From UMGS1649 sp045651205 (GTDB taxonomy: Bacteria; Bacillota; Clostridia; TANB77; CAG-465), in NCBI GenBank assembly GCA_045651205.1, contig JAZRSA010000041.1, positions 1 to 26,904 on the forward strand: a stretch of DNA of 26,904 nucleotides. The letters are read 5' to 3'. This document shows, in pieces, positions 13,681 to 21,344 of the stretch. Both the position numbers and the translations under genes were made by a program. The notes below the pieces were generated by a model that saw only the letters and a list, made by a program, of their open reading frames with translations, was not told where the DNA came from and searched no databases. Numbering within the stretch: position 1 is the first letter of the stretch; each line of letters begins with the position of its first letter.

Positions 13681-14727
13681 GTGAAAAAAGGGAGTGCCCT
13701 CAGAACACTAAGATTCATATTTATAACAGTCGTATTATTTGTACTTTCATTTAGTGCAGCAGTTGTAACTGTATTAAATGTTTATGTACCACAATATATA
13801 GCAAAAGTAGATGGAGAAGAAGTTGGATATTTTAAAAGCCCAGCTGAATTTGATGAAGTTTACGAAAAAATAGTTGATGAAAAAGAAGCTGATGGTTTAG
13901 AGGTAAAAGTATATTTACCAGCTGAACCTGAGTTTGAGTTAAAATATGTAGTTGATTCTGTTACAGAAGAACAAAACTTATATACAAATATGAGAGCAGC
14001 TGTAAAAACAGAATACACAACATATAACGTAAATGTAAAGGGCAAAACAGAACTTACATTTGCAACTAAAACAGAAGCAGAAGATTATGCTAAAAAAATT
14101 AAAAATGCAGTAAAATCTACAGTAAAATCTACAGTAAAAGTAGAGAAGTCTGTAAGTGAAGAATTAGTTAGTACAACAACTAAAGCTTCTGCTAAAAAGA
14201 TATATGATAACGTAGTAAGTAGATACAAACCAGTAGTTAGAACATATACTACTAAATATTGGGGAACATCAGGAACAACTAAATATGGAAACAAAGCATC
14301 TGGCGCATTACACTCGTTTATAGCAGGTGGTGTAAGACCAACATCAGGTGTAGTAACACAAAACTACGGAAGAAGTTCATTCTATGCAAGTGGAATGCAC
14401 TCTGGTATAGATATAGCAAGTAAAGGAAGTAAATATGTTCCAATATATGCATATAAATCAGGTACAGTAGTAAATGCCGGTTGGAATGGTGACTATGGTA
14501 AATGTATAATCATAAGCCATGGTAAAGATGCAAGTGGAAATGAACTACAAACATTATACGCTCACTTAAGTAGCATAAATGTTGTAAAGGGGCAAACAGT
14601 ATCTATAGGACAACAAATAGGTAATATGGGTACAACAGGACGTTCAACGGGTGTTCACTTACACTTTGAAATAAGAGTATTAGGTGGCGGCTATAAAACA
14701 TTCTATAACCCAGCATATTATATTTAA
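13681..14727 (+). CDS. Membrane-anchored M23 (LytM-type) metallopeptidase
   Basis: A peptidoglycan endopeptidase outside the membrane. Residues 1-32 are a basic start and one hydrophobic helix, probably an uncleaved anchor. Residues 33-200 form an extracellular region with short strands and a Lys/Val/Thr-rich stretch, family unknown. The catalytic domain (about 215-348) has HSGIDIA with zinc ligands His240 and Asp244, a YAHLSS motif, and TGVHLHFEI with His326 and His328; all expected zinc and catalytic residues are there. The GTG at 13681 follows AAGGAAGG (13663-13670). An in-frame GTG at 13654 sits at the predicted P2 transcript start and lacks a binding site. Two tandem promoters and a palindrome upstream suggest regulated expression. 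A role in wall turnover during growth or sporulation is inferred. Confidence 0.9.
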   Translation: MKKGSALRTLRFIFITVVLFVLSFSAAVVTVLNVYVPQYIAKVDGEEVGYFKSPAEFDEVYEKIVDEKEADGLEVKVYLPAEPEFELKYVVDSVTEEQNLYTNMRAAVKTEYTTYNVNVKGKTELTFATKTEAEDYAKKIKNAVKSTVKSTVKVEKSVSEELVSTTTKASAKKIYDNVVSRYKPVVRTYTTKYWGTSGTTKYGNKASGALHSFIAGGVRPTSGVVTQNYGRSSFYASGMHSGIDIASKGSKYVPIYAYKSGTVVNAGWNGDYGKCIIISHGKDASGNELQTLYAHLSSINVVKGQTVSIGQQIGNMGTTGRSTGVHLHFEIRVLGGGYKTFYNPAYYI

Positions 14728-14734
14728 TAAATAA

Positions 14735-14762
14735 AAAGGAACTCGGAAGAGTTTCTTTTTTT
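14735..14762 (+). terminator. Intrinsic terminator after the M23 peptidase gene
   Basis: AAAGGAACTC (14735-14744) pairs with GAGTTTCTTT (14749-14758), one G-T pair, GGAA loop, T-run 14756-14762. Confidence 0.85.
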
Positions 14763-14802
14763 ATACATATTTGGATTTTAGATTAAAACTATTTTTATAT
14801 TA

Positions 14803-14829
14803 TTGCATAAAAAATGATTATGTTATACT
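14803..14829 (+). promoter_or_regulatory. Candidate promoter of the small membrane protein gene
   Basis: TTGCAT (14803-14808), 15 bp, TATACT (14824-14829) with an extended TG at 14821-14822. A second perfect TATAAT is at 14837-14842 but has no matching -35. Confidence 0.4.
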
Positions 14830-14864
14830 ATAGTTGTATAATAAATATTTATGGAGGAATAGCT

Positions 14865-15212
14865 ATGAATTTTACGAATAATAATTATAATGCTAATGAA
14901 TTTGCATATAAAGATGAATCAAGATTACGCGGTATAAGCTTAAAAGGGTTAATTGTAATATTGATTCTAGTATTAGTTGCGTTTGCCAGCATTGCAGAAG
15001 AATTAAATTTGGAATTTGGTAAAGAAAAATATACTATAGATGAAATAGAGGAAATGGCAGAAGAATATTTTGAAGATGCTGAAGATATGGGATATAGCAT
15101 ATATAGAGCAGAAAGCTATGTTATAAGAAGACTAGAAGATGCGGGTATCAAAGTTGATAGATATAATATATCAATTGATAGGTATGGTAATGTTGAAGTT
15201 GAAGCAAAGTAA
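14865..15212 (+). CDS. Small single-pass membrane protein of unknown function
   Basis: A 115-residue protein I do not recognise. Residues 1-25 are Asn-rich (MNFTNNNYNANEFAYKDES). One hydrophobic helix follows at about residues 26-46 (KGLIVILILVLVAFASI). The rest is an acidic region, likely helical (IDEIEEMAEEYFEDAEDMGYSIYRAESYVIRRLEDAG), and then a short strand pair (VDRYNISIDRYGNVEVEAK). The ATG at 14865 has GGAGG at 14853-14857; a longer reading frame from 14814 would begin upstream of the predicted transcript start region and has no binding site. It is monocistronic, between the M23 peptidase and the division cluster, which hints at an envelope role but proves none. Confidence 0.7.
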   Translation: MNFTNNNYNANEFAYKDESRLRGISLKGLIVILILVLVAFASIAEELNLEFGKEKYTIDEIEEMAEEYFEDAEDMGYSIYRAESYVIRRLEDAGIKVDRYNISIDRYGNVEVEAK

Positions 15213-15236
15213 ACAAAGAAATTATATAAAAACATT

Positions 15237-15269
15237 AAAAAGATCTTAAAGAAATTTAAGGTCTTTTTT
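15237..15269 (+). terminator. Intrinsic terminator before the dcw cluster
   Basis: A 14-bp stem (15237-15250 with 15255-15268) with one T-G pair and a GAAA loop, ending in six T. It separates the small membrane gene from the mraZ promoter. Confidence 0.88.
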
Positions 15270-15324
15270 ATTGCTTAAAAAAACATAAATTTTAATAAAT
15301 TTTAATTTTTTTATAAAAAAGGTA

Positions 15325-15352
15325 TTGCAATTATATTCTTATTTGATATAAT
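15325..15352 (+). promoter_or_regulatory. Promoter of the mraZ (dcw) operon
   Basis: TTGCAA (15325-15330), 16 bp, TATAAT (15347-15352) with extended TG at 15344-15345. The predicted start of transcription is about 15359, at the edge of the MraZ boxes. Confidence 0.65.
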
Positions 15353-15359
15353 TTGAGTG

Positions 15360-15389
15360 TAAGTGGATGAAAGTGGAGCAAAGTGGAGG
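15360..15389 (+). promoter_or_regulatory. MraZ operator: three direct 10-bp repeats
   Basis: TAAGTGGATG, AAAGTGGAGC and AAAGTGGAGG follow one another without gaps. The AAAGTGG-type direct repeats with one helical turn spacing are the known binding sites of MraZ upstream of its own gene. The third copy also forms part of the mraZ ribosome binding site (GGAGGAGGT, 15385-15393), so binding would affect the promoter exit region. Autorepression is established for other species and inferred here. Confidence 0.8.
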
Positions 15390-15401
15390 AGGTGTAAAAC
15401 C

Positions 15402-15833
15402 TTGTTATTAGGTGAGTACAATCATACAATTGACGATAAATCAAGAGTTATAGTGCCAAGCAAGTTTAGAGACGATCTTGGTAGTACTTTCATAGTTACT
15501 AGAGGTTTTGATAAGTGCCTTTTCGCATTTTCGCTTGCAGAATGGCAAAACTTTGAAGCAGGACTTAGAGCTTTACCACTTTCAAATGAAAATGCTAGAA
15601 AATATGTTAGGTATTTTACAGCTGGAGCAACGGAGTGTCAAATAGACAAACAAGGAAGAGTGTTAATACCAAACAACCTTAGAGAGTATGCGGGTCTTAA
15701 AAAAGAACTTGTAATTACAGGTGTATCTACTAGAGCGGAAATTTGGGACAAAGAAACTTGGGATAAATATACAAGTGATGAGAATATAGACCTAGATGAA
15801 ATAGCTAGTCACATGTCAGAGTTTGGCATTTGA
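15402..15833 (+). CDS. mraZ: Transcriptional regulator MraZ
   Basis: MraZ is a ring-forming DNA-binding protein that controls the division and cell wall cluster. It has two SpoVT/AbrB-like half domains: residues 1-60 with LLGEYNHTIDDKSRVIVPSKFR, and residues about 70-130 with TECQIDKQGRVLIPNNLREYA. Both carry the DxxGR/DxxSR-type loop. The TTG at 15402 is the start, since it follows GGAGGAGGT by 8 nt and gives the family's standard N-terminus and 143-residue length. A longer frame from 15363 would read through the operator. It ends in TGA. A 209-nt A-rich spacer follows before rsmH. Confidence 0.96.
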   Translation: MLLGEYNHTIDDKSRVIVPSKFRDDLGSTFIVTRGFDKCLFAFSLAEWQNFEAGLRALPLSNENARKYVRYFTAGATECQIDKQGRVLIPNNLREYAGLKKELVITGVSTRAEIWDKETWDKYTSDENIDLDEIASHMSEFGI

Positions 15834-15838
15834 TATAG

Positions 15839-16005
15839 ATAAACTAAAGAAAAACATTTAATAAAACTTAATAAACTAAAGATAAAAAATTAATAAACAA
15901 AAGAAATTAAAAAACAAAAGATTTAAAACAACTTATTCATACTTATGATAAGATTTACATCATTAACAAAGGAAAAAATATTTAATAAACAAAAGATAAA
16001 AAATT
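15839..16005 (+). repeat. Degenerate A-rich direct repeats in the mraZ-rsmH spacer
   Basis: At least five related units occur, built on AATAAACAAAAGATAAA: starts near 15839, 15869, 15891, 15908 and 15983. The copies at 15869-15891 and 15983-16005 are 23 nt long and differ at one base. The spacer (15834-16042) has almost no C or G in the transcript, so it should be unstructured mRNA. No open reading frame or hairpin terminator was seen in it. Confidence 0.6.
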
Positions 16006-16042
16006 TAAGATTTTAATTAGAGAATTACGGAGTAAGATAAAA

Positions 16043-16975
16043 GTGGAATTTAGTCATGTATCAGTATTACTAGAAGAATGTATAGAATGTCTAAACGTAA
16101 AAAAGGGTGGAATATATGTTGATGGAACCCTTGGTGGCGGTGGGCATTCTTCGTATGTCTTAAAGCTATTAGATAACACTGGTAGACTAATTGGAATAGA
16201 TAGGGATTCTGATGCGCTAACACATACTAAAGAAAAACTTAAAGCTTACACGAATGTAACTTATGTTAAAGATAAACATGAGAATATAAAACAAATATTA
16301 GAAGACTTAGAAGTACCCGGGGCAGATGGAATATTATTAGACCTGGGTGTTTCGTCGTATCAGTTAGATGAAGCAAGTCGTGGGTTTAGTTATATGCACG
16401 ATGCTGCGTTGGATATGAGAATGAATAGAGATGATGAGTTTACTGCATATCATGTAGTTAACAAGTATTCAGAAGAAAAACTTGCAGATATTTTCTTTTT
16501 ATACGGTGAAGAAAAGTTCTCAAGACAAATAGCAAGAAAGATAGTAATGGCTCGTGAAATTAAACCAATAGAAACAACTTTAGAACTTGTGGATATAATA
16601 AAATCTGCACTTCCTGCTAAAGCGAAGAACGAAAAACAGCATCCTGCAAAAAGAGTTTTCCAAGCAATTCGTATAGAAGTAAATGGAGAACTTATAGATT
16701 TAGAAAATGCAGTGTGTGATGCAATAAAGTGTTTAGTGCCAGGTGGAAGATTAGCAATAATTACATTCCATTCATTAGAGGATAGAATAGTAAAAAGAGC
16801 ATATGAAAAAATGGAAGGAAGATGTACTTGTCCACCAGATTTCCCAAAATGTATTTGTGGATATGTATCATATGGAAAAATAATTACAAAGAAACCTATA
16901 GTAGCAACTGAAGAAGAACTTGAAAATAATCCAAGATCAAGAAGTGCTAAACTTAGAGTTTTTGAAAGAAGATAA
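16043..16975 (+). CDS. rsmH: 16S rRNA (cytosine-1402-N4) methyltransferase
   Basis: RsmH methylates C1402 in the decoding centre of 16S rRNA, using S-adenosylmethionine. The 310-residue protein has the cofactor motif DGTLGGGGH (27-35), ADGILLDLGVSSYQLDEASRG with the family DLGVSS block, and FQAIRIEVNGEL and ITFHSLEDRIVK near the C-terminus. A cysteine cluster (RCTCPPDFPKCICG) follows, as in many Firmicutes. It starts at GTG (16043) with GGAG at 16029-16032. Its place after mraZ is standard. Confidence 0.97.
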   Translation: MEFSHVSVLLEECIECLNVKKGGIYVDGTLGGGGHSSYVLKLLDNTGRLIGIDRDSDALTHTKEKLKAYTNVTYVKDKHENIKQILEDLEVPGADGILLDLGVSSYQLDEASRGFSYMHDAALDMRMNRDDEFTAYHVVNKYSEEKLADIFFLYGEEKFSRQIARKIVMAREIKPIETTLELVDIIKSALPAKAKNEKQHPAKRVFQAIRIEVNGELIDLENAVCDAIKCLVPGGRLAIITFHSLEDRIVKRAYEKMEGRCTCPPDFPKCICGYVSYGKIITKKPIVATEEELENNPRSRSAKLRVFERR

Positions 16976-17037
16976 AATAATAAATAACTATTAAGTAATA
17001 AGATTACAAAATAAACTTAAGAAAAGAGGTGAAATTA

Positions 17038-17529
17038 GTGATAGCAAATAGAGCTTATGCATATGATTTAGAAGTAGAGAAAAAAGAGGTAGAATATTTA
17101 CCAAATAAAAGAGACTTCAGATTAATAAAAAATACAGTTAAAAAATTACAAAGTGTATCAAATATAAAAGCAAAGAAAAAATCTAAACTATCACTAGTTT
17201 TGTCAGTAGTAGCAATGTTTACAATGCTAATAATATTAAGTTATAGAACAAATGTAATAAGTGAAAAGAATTTAGAATTGCAAAAATTAAATATAAAAGC
17301 AGATAATGTTAATGCTGTGCTTGCAACAACTGAAGTAAAAGTAAGCAGAGTAATAGACAAAGATTCAATTGAAACTTATGCTAAACAACAATTAGGAATG
17401 CAAAAACCAGAAAAGAGTCAATTGGTATATATAAATTCAAATTATGAAACAAAAGTAGAAAGTATAAATGAAGGAAATATAATTGGTAAAGTAGTAGATA
17501 AGCTAAAAGATATAATAGGTATTAAATAA
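17038..17529 (+). CDS. ftsL: Cell division protein FtsL
   Basis: FtsL is a bitopic divisome protein that forms a complex with FtsQ (DivIB) and FtsB (DivIC). The 163-residue protein has a basic cytosolic part (about 1-55), one membrane helix (SLVLSVVAMFTMLIILSY, about 56-74), then an extracellular coiled coil (EKNLELQKLNIKADNVNAVL) and a C-terminal AKQQLGMQKPEKSQLVYI segment typical of FtsL. The GTG at 17038 follows AAGAGGTG by 6 nt; the in-frame GTG at 17029 lies inside that binding site. Assignment rests on topology and gene order as well as the short C-terminal motif, because the family is poorly conserved. The stem of a following hairpin begins in its last codons. Confidence 0.85.
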   Translation: MIANRAYAYDLEVEKKEVEYLPNKRDFRLIKNTVKKLQSVSNIKAKKKSKLSLVLSVVAMFTMLIILSYRTNVISEKNLELQKLNIKADNVNAVLATTEVKVSRVIDKDSIETYAKQQLGMQKPEKSQLVYINSNYETKVESINEGNIIGKVVDKLKDIIGIK

Positions 17530-17574
17530 TCATAAGATAGCTAGTGTAATGTAACAGCTTACTTATGATTATTT
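17524..17574 (+). promoter_or_regulatory. Long hairpin between ftsL and the PBP gene
   Basis: Bases 17524-17536 pair perfectly with 17562-17574 (core AATCATAAG/CTTATGATT), enclosing a 25-nt loop that contains a second AGCT/AGCT pair. The T-tract after it is weak (ATTTTGCTTT). It could act as a partial terminator, an RNA processing site or a barrier that sets the relative level of ftsL and the PBP. Confidence 0.45.
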
Positions 17575-17594
17575 TGCTTTAAAGGAGGGAGAGT

Positions 17595-19772
17595 ATGTCG
17601 TTTGCTAAGGTAATACACAAAAAACGTGCATTGTTTTTACTTAGAGCATCTGTGTTTGCGTTCTTGTTATTAGCGCTTAGATTATTTTATATACAAATAA
17701 TAAAAGGCGAGTATTATTCAGAAAAAGCATATTTGCAACAAACAAAAGATAGAGCTATTTCTGCAAGTAGAGGGATTATTTATGATACAGCTGGCAATAA
17801 ACTAGCTCTTAGTGTTTCAACTAATACTCTATCCATAGCTCCGACAAATATTGCTACGGAAGATAAAGAAAAGTTGGCAAAAGATTTAGCAGAAATATTA
17901 GATATGTCGTGGGATACAATTTTATCTAAAATAAATAAAACAGTATCATTAGTAACTATCGCAACTAATATAGAAAAAGAAAAAGCAGAAGAATTAACTA
18001 AATACATATATAATAATGAACTTAAAGGTGTATATGTAGATGAATCTACAAATAGAATATATCCTTACGGTGCAATGTTATCACATGTATTAGGATTTAC
18101 AGGAACTGATGATCAAGGGCTTTATGGACTTGAGTCATATTATGAATCTGAACTTGCAGGTGAAGATGGAAGAATAGTAGGAAGTATTGATGGTGGTGGA
18201 AATGAAACTCCATATGAAGATGAAGAATATATAGCTCCTACAAATGGAAATAATATCACTCTTACAGTAGATGCGACTATCCAAGGAATAGTAGAAAAGA
18301 ACTTAGAAAAAGCAGTAAAAGAAAATGAATCGGATAAAGGCGTATGTGTTGTAATGCGCCCTTCAACAGGCGAAGTTTTAGCTATGGCAACATATCCGGA
18401 TTTTGATCCAAATGATCCGTTTACAATTAATGATACAGCTCTAGCTGCAAAATGGGATACAATGTCTTCAAAAGATAAAAACACTGCACTTAATAATATG
18501 TGGAGAAATACTGCTATATCTGATGCGTATGAACCTGGTTCTACGTTTAAAGTTGTGACTGCATCAGCAGCACTTGAAGAAGATATAGTGTCAATAGATC
18601 AAACCGCATTTAATTGTAACGGTTATGTAAGTATATCTGGTTGGAAAATAAGATGTTGGAGATATCCAAGAGTACATGGAGCTCAAACATTAAGGCAAGC
18701 AGTTATGAATTCATGTAACCCAAGTTTTATGCAAGCAGGTTTAAAAATAGGAAAAGAAAAATATACAGAATATTTAAAAGCATATAATTTATATGATACA
18801 ACAGGAATAGATTTACCAGGTGAAACAACAGGTATAATCCATAATCCTAAAACAATGACAGAATTAGATTTAGCAACAACTTCGTTTGGTCAAACAATAT
18901 CTGTAACAACACTTCAAACAGCAGTTATATATTCTGCAATAGCTAATGGTGGATATATAATGCAACCATATATAGTTAAAGAAATACGTTCAGAAGATGG
19001 AACATTAATTTCTGAAACAGCACCTAAAGTTAAGAAGCAAGTAATATCTGAATCTACAGCAAGTGATGTATTATCTGCGTTATTTGATACTGTAGATAAA
19101 GGAACTGGTAAAGCTGCTAAAGTTAGCGGATATACAGTTGCTGGTAAAACAGGAACAGCCGAAGAAGGAAGAGGTAAGAATCTTTGGTATATGGCATCGT
19201 TTGCAGGAATAGCTCCAGTAAACGATCCGGAAGTAGTAGTAATCTTTAGTTTATATGATCCTAAAGGCCCAAGTGGACACCAAGGTGGAACAATTTGTGC
19301 TCCAGTTGTAGGAAACATAATAGATGAAACATTAAGATACTTAGATGTAAACCCAAGTTATGCGGTAGAAGAAACTACAGTTAAAACAGTAGTAGTTCCA
19401 GATGTAACTGGTAAAACATATAAAGAAGCAAAAGAAATATTAACAAAAGCTGGGCTAACAATAGCGTCAGACAATACAATAGCATCAGATAAGATAATAT
19501 TAGATCAAATACCTAAAGCTGGTGCCAACCTTATAGAAGATGGAATGGTTAGAGTGTACACTTCTACTGATAGTAAGAAGGACACAACAACTGTACCAGA
19601 TATACGTTCTTTAAGTGTTAAGAAAGCTATATCTAAACTTAACAAAGCAGGATTAAATATTAAAGTTGTAGGAAATGGTAATGCAATAATCCAAGATGCA
19701 AGCCCTGGAGATGTAGTTACTAAAGGTTCAATAATTACAGTTAAGTTTGTAGATACAACAGACCTGCATTAA
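17595..19772 (+). CDS. Class B penicillin-binding protein with two PASTA domains (FtsI/SpoVD type)
   Basis: A peptidoglycan transpeptidase. Residues 1-35 include one membrane anchor. The dimerisation/pedestal domain (about 40-225) contains the SRGIIYDTAGNKLA block. The transpeptidase domain (about 240-590) has the active-site tetrad STFK with Ser316 and Lys319, the SCN motif at 373-375 and KTG at 518-520. Two C-terminal PASTA domains begin VVVPDVTGKTY (about residue 601) and TTVPDIRSLS (about 664). A single such gene occupies the place where Clostridia often carry both ftsI and spoVD. Two PASTA domains favour a vegetative PBP2B-like role, but sporulation use cannot be excluded. The ATG follows AAAGGAGGG (17581-17589). 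Confidence 0.95.
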   Translation: MSFAKVIHKKRALFLLRASVFAFLLLALRLFYIQIIKGEYYSEKAYLQQTKDRAISASRGIIYDTAGNKLALSVSTNTLSIAPTNIATEDKEKLAKDLAEILDMSWDTILSKINKTVSLVTIATNIEKEKAEELTKYIYNNELKGVYVDESTNRIYPYGAMLSHVLGFTGTDDQGLYGLESYYESELAGEDGRIVGSIDGGGNETPYEDEEYIAPTNGNNITLTVDATIQGIVEKNLEKAVKENESDKGVCVVMRPSTGEVLAMATYPDFDPNDPFTINDTALAAKWDTMSSKDKNTALNNMWRNTAISDAYEPGSTFKVVTASAALEEDIVSIDQTAFNCNGYVSISGWKIRCWRYPRVHGAQTLRQAVMNSCNPSFMQAGLKIGKEKYTEYLKAYNLYDTTGIDLPGETTGIIHNPKTMTELDLATTSFGQTISVTTLQTAVIYSAIANGGYIMQPYIVKEIRSEDGTLISETAPKVKKQVISESTASDVLSALFDTVDKGTGKAAKVSGYTVAGKTGTAEEGRGKNLWYMASFAGIAPVNDPEVVVIFSLYDPKGPSGHQGGTICAPVVGNIIDETLRYLDVNPSYAVEETTVKTVVVPDVTGKTYKEAKEILTKAGLTIASDNTIASDKIILDQIPKAGANLIEDGMVRVYTSTDSKKDTTTVPDIRSLSVKKAISKLNKAGLNIKVVGNGNAIIQDASPGDVVTKGSIITVKFVDTTDLH

Positions 19773-19815
19773 AAGCATATTTTTAACAATATGACTTAAA
19801 ATTTGTATGAAAGTG

Positions 19816-19824
19816 TGGTATAAT
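19816..19824 (+). promoter_or_regulatory. Possible internal promoter before murE
   Basis: TGGTATAAT is a perfect extended -10 (TATAAT at 19819-19824). No good -35 lies at 17 bp; ATGACT (19791-19796) is 22 bp away. The predicted start near 19831 is just upstream of the murE ribosome binding site. Confidence 0.4.
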
Positions 19825-19848
19825 TACTACGTATTTGGAGGGATAACA

Positions 19849-21321
19849 ATGTTATTACAATATCTAGTAGAAGAATTAGATAAAAAAACTAATGGAGATT
19901 TAAACATTAATATAAATAAAATAGAATATAGTTCAGAAAAAGTAGGATTAGGCGACTTGTTTGTAGCCATAAAAGGATTAAAGCAAGATGGCCATGATTA
20001 TATAGTAGATGCAGTAGCTAACGGTGCTGTAGCAGTTATAGTAGAAGAAGCATATTTAGATAAAGTGAATGTATCAGTGCCAGTTATAGCTGTACCTAAT
20101 TCAAGAATAGCTTTAGCAGAAGTTGCAGCAAAGTTTTATGATTATCCTGCAAGTAAACTAAAAGTTATAGGAATAACAGGAACAAAAGGTAAAACAACAA
20201 CTGCATATATGGTAAGAGATATTATGCTAGCAGCTAAAAAGAAAATTGGTATGATAGGCACAATATACAATACTTATGCAGATAAAGTAATAGAAGCAGT
20301 AAGAACAACACCAGAATCTTTAGATATACAAAAACTATTAAAAGATATGGTAGATAGCGGTATGGAATATGTTGTTATGGAAGTATCTTCACATGCTTTA
20401 GAACTTCATAGAGTACACGGTATTAAATTTGAAATAGGAATATTTACAAATCTAGGACGTGAACATTTAGACTTCCATGAGAATATGGATAACTATTTAA
20501 AAGCAAAAGCAAAGCTTTTTGATCAAAGTATATTTGGAATAATTAATGTAGACGACATATATGCACCAAAGTTACTTAAATATGTAACTTGTAAATATGC
20601 AAAATATGGTTTGGATAATGAAGCAAACGTATCTGCTACAGATATTAGAATAAACAACAATTATGTAGATTTCAAAATGTATATAAACAAACAATTACAA
20701 ACAATTACTGTTCCAATCCCAGGAAAATATACAGTATACAATGCAGTAGCAGCAGTAGCAGCTTGTAGTATGTTAGGTGCTCAAATGCAAGATGTACTTG
20801 TAGGCCTTTCTACAGTTAAAGTTCCAGGTAGAAGTGAAACAGTAGATATAAATAAAACATTTGCTGTTTTAATAGATTATGCACACAATCCATCAAGTTT
20901 AGAAGCAATACTTGTAAATACTAAAAAGTATATTAAAGGTAGAGTTATACTTGTATTTGGATGCGGTGGAAACAGAGATAAAGAAAAAAGAAAAGAGATG
21001 GGAAAACTTGCAGGAACATATGCAGATTTCACTATCATAACAACAGATAATCCAAGAGACGAAAAGCCAGAAGCTATAGCAAAAGAAATAGAAGCGGGAC
21101 TTAAAGAAACAAGAGGATTATCTAAAGTAATAATAAATAGAAAAGATGCAATTGAATTTGCAATGAGAATTGCATGGGCAAATGATACAGTAATTCTTGC
21201 TGGTAAAGGTCATGAAACATATCAAGAACTTGCAAACGGTAAGAAGATACATTTTGACGAAAGAGAAATCGTTAAAAAGGCAGCAGAAAAGATGCCTGGT
21301 AAAAACGAAGTAAAATATTAA
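19849..21321 (+). CDS. murE: UDP-MurNAc-tripeptide synthetase MurE
   Basis: MurE adds the third amino acid to UDP-MurNAc-L-Ala-D-Glu in the cytosol, using ATP. The 490-residue protein has the three Mur ligase domains: N-terminal UDP-binding (1-100), central ATPase with GITGTKGKTTTAYM (P-loop near 106-119) and EVSSHALELHRV, and C-terminal with DNPRDEKP. The DNPR motif (400-403) is the signature of enzymes adding meso-diaminopimelate; lysine-adding enzymes have other residues there. The ATG at 19849 follows GGAGGG (19837-19842) and replaces an in-frame ATG at 19807, which lies upstream of the predicted promoter. murF and murD, frequent partners, are not adjacent. Confidence 0.96.
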   Translation: MLLQYLVEELDKKTNGDLNININKIEYSSEKVGLGDLFVAIKGLKQDGHDYIVDAVANGAVAVIVEEAYLDKVNVSVPVIAVPNSRIALAEVAAKFYDYPASKLKVIGITGTKGKTTTAYMVRDIMLAAKKKIGMIGTIYNTYADKVIEAVRTTPESLDIQKLLKDMVDSGMEYVVMEVSSHALELHRVHGIKFEIGIFTNLGREHLDFHENMDNYLKAKAKLFDQSIFGIINVDDIYAPKLLKYVTCKYAKYGLDNEANVSATDIRINNNYVDFKMYINKQLQTITVPIPGKYTVYNAVAAVAACSMLGAQMQDVLVGLSTVKVPGRSETVDINKTFAVLIDYAHNPSSLEAILVNTKKYIKGRVILVFGCGGNRDKEKRKEMGKLAGTYADFTIITTDNPRDEKPEAIAKEIEAGLKETRGLSKVIINRKDAIEFAMRIAWANDTVILAGKGHETYQELANGKKIHFDEREIVKKAAEKMPGKNEVKY

Positions 21322-21344
21322 TTAAGACATTTGGAGGATAAAAC

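Noticed and set aside
15831..15833. TGA as a sense codon (alternative genetic code)
   Set aside because: Conserved genes in the window read full length with the standard code, no conserved Trp falls on TGA, and TGA ends mraZ at the expected family length.
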